A DNA stretch of 62,543 bases. Origin: Oceaniglobus trochenteri (GTDB taxonomy: Bacteria; Pseudomonadota; Alphaproteobacteria; Rhodobacterales; Rhodobacteraceae). The stretch is taken from positions 1 through 62,543 of the forward strand of contig NZ_JACNMM010000019.1 of NCBI RefSeq assembly GCF_020529025.1, written 5' to 3'. Below are positions 50,917 to 59,536 of the stretch, piece by piece. The position numbers and the translations under genes were made by a program. Each line of letters opens with the position of its first letter. Within the stretch, counting starts at the first letter, position 1. Under the pieces are notes generated by a model that ran no database searches, was not told where the DNA came from, and saw only the letters and a list, made by a program, of their open reading frames with translations.

Positions 50917-52131
50917 ATGGCCGGTTTTGCCTGGCGGGCCGCCGATGCGCAGGGGCGCAGCCGCAAGGGGGTGATCGACGCCCCCAGCGCCGCCGCCGCC
51001 CGCCAGTCGCTGCGCGCCCAGGGGCTTCTGCCGATCTCGGTCGAACCGACCCGGGCCAAAGCCACCCCCGGCGTCGCCGCCAAACCGCTGCGCGGCGGGA
51101 TCTCGGGGCGGGCGCTGGCGCTTCTCACCCGGCAGCTGGCCACGCTTCTGGGGGGCGGCGTGCGGATCGAGGACGCGCTTCAGACCGTGGCGCGACAGGG
51201 GGCGACACCCAAGGTCGAGGCGCTTTTGCTGAACCTGCGCGCCGGGGTGGTCGAGGGCCGGTCCCTGGGCCAGACGCTGGAGGATTATCCCGGCACCTTC
51301 GGCGATTACTACCGCGCCACGGTGCAGGCGGGCGAAACCTCGGGGCGGCTGGGCGAGGTGATGGAACACCTGGCCGATCACGTGGAAAACCGCGCCAAGA
51401 ACCGCAACACGGTGCAGCTTGCCCTGCTTTACCCGGCGCTTCTGGCGCTGGTGTCGCTGGGGGTGATCGTGGCGCTTCTGACCTTCGTCGTCCCCGATAT
51501 CGTGCGGGTCTTCACCGGGCGGGGTGCCGATCTTCCGGGGCTGACCCGGGCGCTGATCGCGGTCAGCGGTGCGGTGCAGTCCTGGGGGCTGGTGGCCCTT
51601 GGCGGGGTGGTGGCACTTGGCGTCGCCCTGCGCCTGGCACTGGCGCGGCCCGGTGCGCGGCTGGCCTGGCACCGGCGGCTGACCCGGGTGCCGGGGCTGC
51701 GCGGCCTGATCCTGAAGATGAACGCGGCGCAGTTCGCCGGCACCCTGGCCACCCTCACCATCAGCGGCGTGCCCCTGACCGATGCCCTGGCGGCGGCGGG
51801 CGATACGGTGGGCAACCTGCATATCCGCGCCCGCATCGCCGGTGCCACGACACGGGTGCGCGAAGGCCAGGCCCTGTCGCGCGCGCTTCAGGATGCTGCC
51901 GTGTTTCCGCCGATGATGATCGCCATGGTGGCCAGCGGCGAGGCCAGCGGGCGGCTGGGCCCCAGCCTGGCGCGCGCCGCCACCGACCAGCGGCGCGAGA
52001 TCGACAGCCTGGTCGCCGCCATCGTCGCGCTGGTGGAACCCCTGGTCCTTCTGGTGATGGGGGGCATCGTGATGCTGCTGGTGCTGGCGATCCTGCTGCC
52101 GATCGTGAACCTGAACAACCTGGTGGGCTGA
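50917..52131 (+). CDS. gspF: Type II secretion platform protein GspF
   Basis: A 404-aa inner-membrane protein with two repeated GspF domains: LLTRQLATLLGGGVRIEDALQTVARQ and VQAGETSGRLGEVMEHLADHVE in the first, AQFAGTLATLTISGVPLTDALAAAGD and VASGEASGRLGPSLARAATDQRREID in the second, with three TM helices (last: LVLLVMGGIVMLLVLAILLPIV). It ends the L-M-E-F operon. Confidence 0.95.
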   Translation: MAGFAWRAADAQGRSRKGVIDAPSAAAARQSLRAQGLLPISVEPTRAKATPGVAAKPLRGGISGRALALLTRQLATLLGGGVRIEDALQTVARQGATPKVEALLLNLRAGVVEGRSLGQTLEDYPGTFGDYYRATVQAGETSGRLGEVMEHLADHVENRAKNRNTVQLALLYPALLALVSLGVIVALLTFVVPDIVRVFTGRGADLPGLTRALIAVSGAVQSWGLVALGGVVALGVALRLALARPGARLAWHRRLTRVPGLRGLILKMNAAQFAGTLATLTISGVPLTDALAAAGDTVGNLHIRARIAGATTRVREGQALSRALQDAAVFPPMMIAMVASGEASGRLGPSLARAATDQRREIDSLVAAIVALVEPLVLLVMGGIVMLLVLAILLPIVNLNNLVG

Positions 52132-52187
52132 CGGGCGGGGCAGGGGCAGAAACCCGTCGCAAGGGCGGGACCATCACCGCTGAAAGG

Positions 52188-52216
52188 CCCCCGGGCACGC
52201 ACCCGCGCCCGAGGGG
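52188..52216. terminator. Hairpin between converging gspF and GFA genes
   Basis: CCCCCGGGC (52188-52196) pairs with GCCCG-A-GGGG (52207-52216) with one bulged A. Located between the two stop codons of converging genes; likely a shared terminator. Confidence 0.55.
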
Positions 52217-52227
52217 GGGTGGGGCGT

Positions 52228-52581
52228 CTACATCGACGCCCCGTCGACATGGGTCGGGGACAGGGCACGGGGATCGACACCTTTCAGCGTGTTGACATTG
52301 ATCGCGGCCATTTCGCTTCCGTCCGGCATCTGGCCGTAGGAAAAGCTCTGGATGCCGCAGGTCTTGCAGAAAAGATGCGCGATCTCGCGCTGGTTGAACC
52401 GGTATTCGGTCAGGTTCTCGGCGCCCGAATGCAGGACGAACCTGCCGCGTGGCGCAAAGGCCAGCACGGCGCCAAGCGGCTGGCAGCGCGCGCAGTTGCA
52501 GGTGACCGACTGATCCAGGTCCAGGTCGACATCGAAGGACACGGCCCCGCACTGACATCCGCCCCTGTAGTGCCGTTGCAT
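52228..52581 (-). CDS. GFA/CENP-V family zinc protein
   Basis: A 117-aa protein with the family's zinc cysteines: GGCQCGAV, CNCARC and FCKTCGIQSF. The GFA family includes glutathione-dependent formaldehyde-activating enzyme and many uncharacterised S-(hydroxymethyl)glutathione-related proteins. It lies at the end of a row of small-molecule-handling genes on the minus strand. Confidence 0.86.
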   Translation of the reverse strand: MQRHYRGGCQCGAVSFDVDLDLDQSVTCNCARCQPLGAVLAFAPRGRFVLHSGAENLTEYRFNQREIAHLFCKTCGIQSFSYGQMPDGSEMAAINVNTLKGVDPRALSPTHVDGASM

Positions 52582-52585
52582 GGGG

Positions 52586-53071
52586 TCAGTCTCCTTTTGT
52601 CGCCGCTTCCAGTGCGGCGATGTCGATCTTCCGCATGGTCATCATCGCCTCGAAGGCGCGCGTGGCCCTGTCGCGGTCGGAACCGGTTGTGAGGTCAAGC
52701 AACAGCCTTGGCGTGATCTGCCAGGAGTGGCCCCAGCGGTCCTTGCACCAGCCACAGGCGCTTTCCTCTCCGCCATTGCCGACGATGGCCGTCCAGTAGC
52801 GGTCGGTTTCGTCCTGGTCATCCGTGACGACCATGAAGCTGACCGCCTCGTTCGGCGTGAAGGTCGGGCCGCCGTTCAGCCCGACGAACCGGCGGCCAAG
52901 CACGGTGAACTCGACGGTGAGTTCATCGCCTGCCTTGCCGCCCGGGAAATCGGAAGCGGCGGTGTTGACGCGGTCGACATGGCTGTCGGGAAAGGTGGCG
53001 GCATAGAATTCGGCGGCCTTGCGGGCTTCGCCGTGGTCGTACCACAGGCAGGTGACGAGATCGGTCATCAT
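52586..53071 (-). CDS. VOC-superfamily PhnB-like protein (3-demethylubiquinone methyltransferase-type domain)
   Basis: A 161-aa protein. The blocks [25 protein letters not shown] and [19 protein letters not shown] are typical of PhnB-like VOC proteins of unknown activity. The start is MM at 53071/53068, after GAGGAGAACC. Adjacent to the GFA and hydrolase genes. Confidence 0.85.
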   Translation of the reverse strand: MMTDLVTCLWYDHGEARKAAEFYAATFPDSHVDRVNTAASDFPGGKAGDELTVEFTVLGRRFVGLNGGPTFTPNEAVSFMVVTDDQDETDRYWTAIVGNGGEESACGWCKDRWGHSWQITPRLLLDLTTGSDRDRATRAFEAMMTMRKIDIAALEAATKGD

Positions 53072-53102
53072 GGTTCTCCTCTCTTTGTGGAAGGGTCCGG
53101 CG

Positions 53103-53966
53103 CTATTCGAAGAAGCCGCTTGGCGTTTCGCCCTGAAGGAAGGGTTCGATGAAGCCATGCAGAAGGGCGGGCTGGCTGATGACGGCGGTGTGGGATGTCG
53201 CGGGCATCACGGCCAGGCGGGAGGCTGGCAGGGGCTGGCCCATGTCGCCCATGCCGCCGCCCCCCAGAAGGCGGAACATCGAGACCGTGTGTTCAAGCGT
53301 CGCGACATCGGCGTCGCCGGTGATGAGAAGCACCGGGGTTTCCAGGGCCTCCACCGCCTCGCCCCAGGCCATCGGTTCGTGTTCCAGCGCGATCAGCTTT
53401 TCGACAAGGGCCGGGAAACCCTCGGGGTCGGCGGCAAGCTCGCGGTATTCTGCGGCAAAGGGCATATCCAGGAACATCTCGACCGTCATCTGCGGGATGA
53501 ACGCCCGGAAGGCAGGCTGCCAGCCCTCGGAATCATAGGCAACCGAGGCCGCGACGAGCTGATCGACCTTCCCGGGATAATCGATGGCCAGCCGAAGCGC
53601 GGCGGCCGCCCCCATCGAATAGCCGAACACATCTGCCTTTTCGATCCCGACGGCGTCCATGAAGGCCGCCACGTCGTCTGCCAGACCGGGATAGGTGATC
53701 GGCCGGTCGATATCGGTCGTGCGGCCGTGGCCCTGGAACTCCAGCGCATAGACGCGGTGGGTTTGCGCCAGCATCGGGATGATCTCGCCCATCGAGGGGA
53801 TGTTCATATAGGCCCCATGCAGGACGATCAGCGGATCGCCGGCGCCCGAGACCTCGTAATACATCTGCATGCCGTTGACCGCGACACGATCACCGGTCGG
53901 CCCGTCGTCCGCCAGGGCCGGACCCATTGCCGCAAGCGTTGCGGTCAGAAGGATAGCGCGAAACAT
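53103..53966 (-). CDS. Exported alpha/beta hydrolase
   Basis: A 287-aa hydrolase with a signal peptide ([15 protein letters not shown]). Motifs: oxyanion LHGAYMN, nucleophile elbow GYSMGAA, acid in LLITGDADV, and His in ATSHTAVI. Likely an esterase or lactonase acting in the periplasm; substrate unknown. Confidence 0.86.
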   Translation of the reverse strand: MFRAILLTATLAAMGPALADDGPTGDRVAVNGMQMYYEVSGAGDPLIVLHGAYMNIPSMGEIIPMLAQTHRVYALEFQGHGRTTDIDRPITYPGLADDVAAFMDAVGIEKADVFGYSMGAAAALRLAIDYPGKVDQLVAASVAYDSEGWQPAFRAFIPQMTVEMFLDMPFAAEYRELAADPEGFPALVEKLIALEHEPMAWGEAVEALETPVLLITGDADVATLEHTVSMFRLLGGGGMGDMGQPLPASRLAVMPATSHTAVISQPALLHGFIEPFLQGETPSGFFE

Positions 53967-53994
53967 GGTTTGTCTCCTTTCCGGAAGCGGGCCT

Positions 53995-54417
53995 TCATCC
54001 GGCGGCCCTGTTGCCCTCGTAGCTCAGCATCCATGGCGTGCCGTACCTGTCCGTGAACATGGCAAAGCGTTCGGCCCAGAATGTTTCGCCGGGCGCCATC
54101 TCGACGCTCTCGGCATCCTGTGCCAGCGCGTCGTGAATGCGGTCGAACTCGGCGCGCGATGTCGGGGCGATGGAAATGCGAAACCCCTGCGGCCTGTCAT
54201 ACATCCCTTCGGTATTGTCCGAGGCCATGACCGTGGCATTGCCCAGCGACATCGCCAGGTTCAGGACCAGGTCGTCGCCTCCGGGCATGCGGCTTTCCGG
54301 GTCGGGGGCATCGCCGTTGCGGAACACGCCGTTGATCCTGCCGCCCAGAACCTCGGCGTAGTGGCTCATCGCCTCAAGACAGTTGCCCTTGAAGAAAAGA
54401 TAGAGTGTCGGTTCCAT
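53995..54417 (-). CDS. VOC-superfamily PhnB-like protein
   Basis: A 140-aa protein starting MEPTLYLFFKGNCLEAMSHYAEVLGG and ending FGDRYGTPWMLSYE-like (FTDRYGTPWMLSYEGN), the YjdN/PhnB pattern. Function unknown. Part of the same minus-strand group under the TetR gene at 55743. Confidence 0.86.
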   Translation of the reverse strand: MEPTLYLFFKGNCLEAMSHYAEVLGGRINGVFRNGDAPDPESRMPGGDDLVLNLAMSLGNATVMASDNTEGMYDRPQGFRISIAPTSRAEFDRIHDALAQDAESVEMAPGETFWAERFAMFTDRYGTPWMLSYEGNRAAG

Positions 54418-54451
54418 TTCCGTGATCTTCCTTGCTGTTGACGTGGTGCAG

Positions 54452-55117
54452 TCAGGTTCCGACATCGGCGGCCCCGAAGAAGGCGCGTTGCGCGTCGAAT
54501 GCCCGCCGGAAGGCAGGGCGCGCTTCGGCCCGCGCGACGAAAGCGGCGAGGTTGGGATGCTCTTCCAGAAGCCCCGATCCGACCAGCCGGCGCAGAACGT
54601 CGGCCGTCATCAGATCGCCGGCGCTGAACCCGCCATCCAGCCAGTCGGCATCGCCCAGCCGGCGCGAAAGGTCGCCCAGCCGCGCGCGGATGCGATCCTC
54701 GACAAGGTGCTGGCGCCGTTCGAACCAGGGTTCGTCCCGTTCAAGATGGCGGGCCATTTCCCGCTCGACGATCACCGGTTCGATGCTGCTGAGGGCGGCA
54801 AACATCCAGTTGACCGCACGGGCGCGCCCATCGGCGTTTGCGGGAAACAGGCCGTCGTGGCGGCTTGCGATATGAAGCACGATCGCCCCGGTTTCAAAAA
54901 GCGTGACGTCGCCTTCCTCATAGGTCGGGATCTGTCCGAAGGGGTGCCGCGCCCTGTGCGCGGGGGCCTTCATCGCGGCAAACGAGACGGGGCGCAGGTC
55001 GTAGGGCTGACCGACTTCCTCAAGCGCCCAACGCACCCGCATGTCGCGCGCCAGGCCCCTCCCGCCATCGGGCGAGCGTTGAAAGACGGTGATGGTGGGA
55101 AGGGATCGCGAGGTCAT
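54452..55117 (-). CDS. Glutathione S-transferase family protein
   Basis: A 221-aa GST: thioredoxin-fold N-terminus (ITVFQRSPDGG, RVRWALEEVGQPYDLRPV, FGQIPTYEEGDVTLFETGAIVLHIA) and helical C-terminal domain (GGFSAGDLMTADVLRRL). The start overlaps the TetR stop (ATGA), so the GST is co-regulated with it. Suggests a detoxification role for the cluster. Confidence 0.9.
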   Translation of the reverse strand: MTSRSLPTITVFQRSPDGGRGLARDMRVRWALEEVGQPYDLRPVSFAAMKAPAHRARHPFGQIPTYEEGDVTLFETGAIVLHIASRHDGLFPANADGRARAVNWMFAALSSIEPVIVEREMARHLERDEPWFERRQHLVEDRIRARLGDLSRRLGDADWLDGGFSAGDLMTADVLRRLVGSGLLEEHPNLAAFVARAEARPAFRRAFDAQRAFFGAADVGT

Positions 55118-55743
55118 CCTGTCGGCTCCGCCTTGCTGTCGGCCGCGAAGAGCAGTTCGATATAGCGCCTGAGGTGGTCGACACTGTCGCGCGCGGTGTC
55201 GCGGTCGCCCGTCGCCTTGGCGAGAATGAACGCGCCCTGCAGCACCGCCTGGGTGTGGGCGGCAAGACTGGCCGCTGTCCAACCCGGTTCAAGTCCACGC
55301 GCCGCCATCGCCGCCTCGATATCCGGGACCAGCGTTGCGGCATGGCCGAAGATGCTGGCGGCGCAGGCCTCGCGAAGCTCGGGGTGCGAGCCGTAGATCT
55401 CCTGCGTCATGGTGCCGACAAGACAGGTGAACTCCTCCACATCGCCCTCGATGATCGCCTTGCGAAACTCGACATATCCGATCAGCCGGTCGAAGGGGTC
55501 GTCATGGCGGTGATAGGGGGCTCCCTCGAACAGCGCGCCGGTCATCCCGGACCAATGTTGCGCCGCGGCGACGCCCCAGTCCTCCTTGTTGCGGAAATGG
55601 TGGAAGAACGCCCCCTTGGTCACACCGGCCTCGGCACAGATTTCCTCGACCCTGGTCGCGGAATAGCCCTTGGCGCGTATGATCTTGAGCGCCGCATCCA
55701 GCAACTTGTCCCGCGCCGACCGCTTGATCTGTTTCGTTGCCAT
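55114..55743 (-). CDS. TetR-family regulator of the detoxification cluster
   Basis: A 209-aa TetR protein with the HTH AALKIIRAKGYSATRVEEICAEAGVTKGAFFHHFRNKEDW and a C-terminal domain like those of AcrR/NemR-type regulators (TetR_C_16 class). It is the first gene of the minus-strand cluster, with a palindrome at 55771-55788 in its promoter. Confidence 0.9.
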   Translation of the reverse strand: MATKQIKRSARDKLLDAALKIIRAKGYSATRVEEICAEAGVTKGAFFHHFRNKEDWGVAAAQHWSGMTGALFEGAPYHRHDDPFDRLIGYVEFRKAIIEGDVEEFTCLVGTMTQEIYGSHPELREACAASIFGHAATLVPDIEAAMAARGLEPGWTAASLAAHTQAVLQGAFILAKATGDRDTARDSVDHLRRYIELLFAADSKAEPTG

Positions 55744-55770
55744 TCCGACCTCCTGGTTGAGTCGCAACAT

Positions 55771-55788
55771 ACCAACCGGTCGGTTTGT
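55771..55788. promoter_or_regulatory. TetR operator upstream of the second TetR gene
   Basis: ACCAACCGGTCGGTTTGT contains AACCG-GT-CGGTT, a 5-2-5 palindrome 28 bp before the TetR start. The position and symmetry fit an autoregulatory operator. Confidence 0.75.
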
Positions 55789-55879
55789 CTGTCAATCCCG
55801 TCCACACCAGCACCGGCAGGATCTCGCCCGCCGCGTTGATGCCGGTCAGGCCGGCGGGCGCATTTTCAGGGCAAGGGGT

Positions 55880-56100
55880 CGATCAGGCTGATCTGCCGGG
55901 AACCGAGGATTTCGCGGACCGAACCGCCCCGGGGTTGGCCCGAGGGTTCAATGATTGCGCGGCTTTTCCGGCAGCCTTCAAGCTTGCCTGGAAGGCTTCC
56001 TCTGCTTCGTTCGAGGGGATGCCACCAATGGTGCCGTGCAGGCGCGTGCTGTCATACCTGTCGACCCATATCAGCGTTTCAGCCCCATGACCGCGCGATA
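55880..56100 (-). pseudogene. IS3-family transposase (OrfB) C-terminal remnant
   Basis: On the minus strand the frame reads ...AETLIWVDRYDSTRLHGTIGGIPSNEAEEAF..., which matches the end of IS3-family OrfB integrases (pattern WVDWxNxxRLHxxIGxxPPAEAE). It begins abruptly near 56100 without the DDE core or a start codon and stops at a TGA near 55885. Only about 65 residues remain. No complete terminal inverted repeats were found. It marks an old insertion between the TetR cluster and scpB. Confidence 0.62.
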
Positions 56101-56132
56101 CAGGCCTGCTCCGGGCGTTTGTCCTGAAGCCG

Positions 56133-56726
56133 CTACGCCGAACCCACCACGCCGGCGTCCTGCAACTGCTCTTGGTCCGGCAGATCCTGGAGGCTTTCCA
56201 GGCCGAATGCGACGAGGAAGGCGTCCGTCGTCACGAAGGTGTAGGGCGCCCCGCGGCGGGGCGATCTTGGCCCGGTTGCGATCAGGTCACGCGCATGCAG
56301 CCGCCCGATCAGATCCCGGCTGATCTCCTTGCCGAAGATGTCCTTCAACCCGTCGCGGGTGATCGGCTGGTGCCAGGCAATGGCGGCCAGCACGGCGATG
56401 TCGAACTCGCCGAGATCCAGCAGTTGATCCTCGACATGTGCCGCCGCCCGGATCGCCGGCGCATAGGCGGGGCGGGTGCGCAACATCCAGCCGCCCGCCA
56501 CGGGGGCAAGCTCGAACGCCCGGCCTTCCAGGTCGGCGGCAAGATCTCCAAGCAGCAGATCGACCGGGGCGCCCTGCCCCACCACGCGCGCCAGGTCTTC
56601 GCGTGACACCGGCGCGGCCGAGGCAAAGAGCACCGCCTCGATCCGCCGCATCCATTCCCGCCAGCGCAACGCGGGCTGAAGGTCGGCCAGTTCGCGATCC
56701 AACGCCGGGACAGAACGATCCGCCAT
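56133..56726 (-). CDS. scpB: ScpB-like chromosome-segregation winged-helix protein
   Basis: A 197-aa homologue of ScpB: MRRIEAVLFASAAPVSREDLARVVG, and FDIAVLAAIAWHQPITRDGLKDIFGKEISRDLIGRL, the two winged-helix parts; ends APYTFVTTDAFLVAFGLESLQDLP, typical. ScpB works with SMC and ScpA, neither of which is encoded here. It starts two bases after the DUF1403 stop, so the two genes form an operon facing away from the recombinase gene. Confidence 0.86.
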   Translation of the reverse strand: MADRSVPALDRELADLQPALRWREWMRRIEAVLFASAAPVSREDLARVVGQGAPVDLLLGDLAADLEGRAFELAPVAGGWMLRTRPAYAPAIRAAAHVEDQLLDLGEFDIAVLAAIAWHQPITRDGLKDIFGKEISRDLIGRLHARDLIATGPRSPRRGAPYTFVTTDAFLVAFGLESLQDLPDQEQLQDAGVVGSA

Positions 56727-56728
56727 CC

Positions 56729-57613
56729 CTAGAGCCCGTAGAGCCGGAAACTGTCGCGTCCGGTCAGTTCGCGCAGCGCGCCCAGTTCGACAAGACGGTC
56801 GCAGAGACGGCGGGCGGCCCGGTCCGGCAGGGGCAGGGCCGAAGGCGCTATGGCATCGCGGGTCAGGAAGATCGCGACCGCCGCGCCCGCGCCCCTGGCG
56901 CGCAGCTTCGGCGCCACGGCGTTCAGATGAGCCGCCCGCCGGGCAAGATCGCCGGCCAGCCCCAGGGCATGGGCCGCCGAGGCGGCAACGGCGCGATGCA
57001 AGGCCAGGCGCAGGCCCGCGCCCCGCTTGCGCAGGTCGGCGCGTTTCATGCCGGCGGCGAGCAACGGCACGACGTGGCGCCAGCCAAGCGCCCGGGCCAG
57101 CGCGGCATCCGCCAGGGCAAGCGCCGCCACCTCCGCACGCGGGGCCTCTGTCAGCACCCTCTCCAGCACCATTGCCGCGCGGTGGATCGGCGCCCCTGTC
57201 CCCGCATCCAGCCAGGTGGCGATCTGCTCCGGCGCGTGGGCCGGCAAGGCGCGGCAAAGGGCCCTGATCGACACCGGGTGTTCCACAGCGCGCCGCCAGG
57301 CAAGGTAGGTTTCACCGGCGGGGCCGGGCAGATCGCCGGGGCGCAGCAGGTGCAGCGCGTCGCGCAGCGCGCCTGTCCGCTCGGGGCGCCCCGAGAAGGC
57401 CACGCAGGCCTCGGCGGCGCGCAGGGCCAACCGCGCGCGCAACAATGAATGGGGCAGGCTGTCCTGCGCCAGGGCAAGATGCAGCTGCGCCAGCGCGGCG
57501 CCGGAAAAAAACGCCGCATCCTCAAGGCCTTCCGCCCGCGCCGGGGTGACCCACAAGGGTTTCCGACGCAGCGCGCCAAGGGTGTCGGTGGGATCGTGGC
57601 GGGCAGGTTCCAT
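56729..57613 (-). CDS. DUF1403 family protein
   Basis: A 294-aa, Ala-rich, mainly helical protein. The blocks PLWVTPARAEGLEDAAFFSGAALAQL, ARLALRAAEACVAFSGRPERTGALRDA and RAAHLNAVAPKLRARGAGAAVAIFLTRDA match DUF1403, known mostly from alphaproteobacterial plasmids and next to scpB and recombinases. Function unknown. Confidence 0.82.
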   Translation of the reverse strand: MEPARHDPTDTLGALRRKPLWVTPARAEGLEDAAFFSGAALAQLHLALAQDSLPHSLLRARLALRAAEACVAFSGRPERTGALRDALHLLRPGDLPGPAGETYLAWRRAVEHPVSIRALCRALPAHAPEQIATWLDAGTGAPIHRAAMVLERVLTEAPRAEVAALALADAALARALGWRHVVPLLAAGMKRADLRKRGAGLRLALHRAVAASAAHALGLAGDLARRAAHLNAVAPKLRARGAGAAVAIFLTRDAIAPSALPLPDRAARRLCDRLVELGALRELTGRDSFRLYGL

Positions 57614-57691
57614 ACCCGAAGCCTAGCCCGGCCCGGCGCTTTACGCCAGAGAATTGCAGGCAAACCGCCCCACCTTGCCGCGACAGAATAT

Positions 57692-57716
57692 GTCCAATAA
57701 GTTTGCATTATCGGAC
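57692..57716. other. Candidate tyrosine-recombinase core site
   Basis: GTCCAATAA-GTTTGCA-TTATCGGAC: two 9-bp half-sites in inverted orientation (8 of 9 bases match) around a 7-bp spacer, 24 bp before the recombinase ATG and between the divergent genes. The architecture is that of a dif/core recombination site. It could also be a repressor operator. Confidence 0.6.
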
Positions 57717-57739
57717 CTTGGCAGGGTAGCCTGAAATCA

Positions 57740-58846
57740 ATGAAGAAATCCCCTGAAAATACGCCGCCGGCGCGCCCTGCAACCGGGGGGGAGGCGGGCC
57801 AGGCGCGGCTGGGTGACGGCGCCTTCCTTGAGGGTGCGGCGATCGCCCTGCCCTCCCATGTCGCAGGGTCCGGCACGCTTGATCGGCTAATCGACACGGC
57901 GCGCGCCTATGCCAGGGCCTCGACGGCGCAGAACACCAACAGGGCCTATGGCGCGGACTGGGCCCATTTCGCCCGCTGGTGCCGGCTGAAGGGCATCGAT
58001 CCGCTGCCCCCCTCGCCCGAGATGATCGGCCTCTATCTCACCGATCTGGCGGCACCGTCGGGCGCCGCCCCTGCCCTCTGCGTTGCCACCATCGACCGCC
58101 GCCTTTCGGGCCTGGCCTGGAACTACGCACAGAGCGGCTTTTCTCTCGACCGCAGGAACCGCCATATCGCGACGGTGCTGGCGGGGATCAAGCGCAGGCA
58201 TGCGCGCCCGCCGGTCCAGAAGGAAGCGATCCTACCCGAGGACATCCTGGCCATGGTGGCCAGCCTGCCCTTCGATCTGCGCGGCCTGCGGGATCGCGCG
58301 ATCCTGCTGCTGGGATACGCCGGCGGATTGCGCCGCTCGGAGATTGTCGGCCTCGATGTTCACAAGGACGACACCCCGGAGTCCGGCGGCTGGATCGAGA
58401 TCTTCGACCAGGGCGCCCTTCTTACCCTCAACGCCAAGACCGGCTGGCGCGAGGTCGAGATCGGCCGGGGGTCGAAGGCGCAGACCTGCCCCGTTCACGC
58501 CGTCGCGCAGTGGATGCACTTCGCGAAGATCGATTTCGGCCCGGTCTTTGTCGCCACTTCGCGCGATGGCGAACGCGCATCGCAAACGCGCCTGAACGAC
58601 AGGCATGTGGCGCGGCTTGTCAAGAAGACGGTGCTGAAGGCGGGTATTCGCGCAGAGCTGCCCGAGAAGGAGCGCCTTGCCCTGTTCTCGGGCCACTCCC
58701 TGCGCGCGGGCCTCGCCAGTTCCGCGGAAATCGACGAGGGCCACATCCAGAAACACCTCGGCCACGCCTCGGCCGAGATGACCCGCCGCTACCAGCGCCG
58801 CCGCGACCGGTTCCGCGTCAACCTGACAAAAGCCGCGGGGCTGTGA
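57740..58846 (+). CDS. Tyrosine recombinase / site-specific integrase
   Basis: A 368-aa phage-integrase-family recombinase. N-terminal SAM-like core-binding domain (YARASTAQNTNRAYGADWAHFARWC), catalytic domain with Arg in GGLRRSEIVGLD, HSLRAG (H-x-x-R), LGHAS and the nucleophile Tyr in TRRYQRRRD. All catalytic residues are present. Divergent from DUF1403-scpB. Its likely task is plasmid multimer resolution or integration at the site upstream. Confidence 0.9.
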   Translation: MKKSPENTPPARPATGGEAGQARLGDGAFLEGAAIALPSHVAGSGTLDRLIDTARAYARASTAQNTNRAYGADWAHFARWCRLKGIDPLPPSPEMIGLYLTDLAAPSGAAPALCVATIDRRLSGLAWNYAQSGFSLDRRNRHIATVLAGIKRRHARPPVQKEAILPEDILAMVASLPFDLRGLRDRAILLLGYAGGLRRSEIVGLDVHKDDTPESGGWIEIFDQGALLTLNAKTGWREVEIGRGSKAQTCPVHAVAQWMHFAKIDFGPVFVATSRDGERASQTRLNDRHVARLVKKTVLKAGIRAELPEKERLALFSGHSLRAGLASSAEIDEGHIQKHLGHASAEMTRRYQRRRDRFRVNLTKAAGL

Positions 58847-58892
58847 GAGGGCCTGGCCCAACCCGGAACCCAGGGTCCGAAAGCCCCCCGGT

Positions 58893-59189
58893 TCATTCCG
58901 GGCCCGTCACCCAGTCTTCGCGCTGATGCCGGACCCGGACAACCAGGATGCCGTCACCGGGGCGCAGGATATACAGGATCAGGTGCGCGCCGACGGGATG
59001 CACGCGGATCGGCGGGGTCAGTTCCCGCCGTTCCCGCGCCATTTCGGGAAACATCGCCAGAAGGTCGAAGGCCGCCGAAAGCCCGTCCTGATAGCGATCG
59101 GCCTGTGGGATACCGAAGCGGCCGGCCCCCTCCAGCCAGATGTCGATCAGGTCTTCCTCGGCCTTGCGGGAAAGCTGCCAGGCGCTCAC
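58893..59189 (-). CDS. ParE/RelE-family toxin
   Basis: A 98-aa toxin: WQLSRKAEEDLIDIWLEGAGRFG at the start, YQDGLSAAFDLLAMFPEMARERREL, and IRVHPVGAHLILYIL-ILVVRVRHQREDW, the ParE pattern. It starts with GTG at 59189, four bases after the antitoxin stop. Probably inhibits gyrase and serves post-segregational killing. Confidence 0.88.
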   Translation of the reverse strand: MSAWQLSRKAEEDLIDIWLEGAGRFGIPQADRYQDGLSAAFDLLAMFPEMARERRELTPPIRVHPVGAHLILYILRPGDGILVVRVRHQREDWVTGPE

Positions 59190-59193
59190 CCCG

Positions 59194-59436
59194 TCATGCC
59201 GGGCCGGCGCGGCGCCGCGCCTCGGCCCGGATCTCTGCCATCGACCGCTTTCCGGTTCCGCTGGCCAGCCCCTCGTCCACCAATGACTGCATCCGGGCGA
59301 TGGCCTCGGCGCGGACCTGGTCACGGCGGATGAGATCGCGCACATAGTCGCTGCTGTTGGCATAGCGCCCTTCAAGGCTCTGCCGTTCGACCCAGGATTT
59401 CATCGGATCGGGTAGGGAAACGTTCATCGTGGCCAT
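59194..59436 (-). CDS. ParD-family antitoxin
   Basis: An 80-aa antitoxin with the ribbon-helix-helix MNVSLPDPMKSWVERQSLEGRYANSSDYVRDLIRRD and a disordered toxin-binding tail (MAEIRAEARRR). The ATG at 59436 is used; 59427 is possible. It precedes and is coupled to the toxin gene. Confidence 0.88.
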   Translation of the reverse strand: MATMNVSLPDPMKSWVERQSLEGRYANSSDYVRDLIRRDQVRAEAIARMQSLVDEGLASGTGKRSMAEIRAEARRRAGPA

Positions 59437-59536
59437 GGGGCATCCTTGCCTGGAGCGTTGCGCACATGGCAAAGCTTGCCATCATCGCCGCCGGATTGCA
59501 ACATCCGCCCGACTCCGACGGGGCGGCGGGGTTGCT

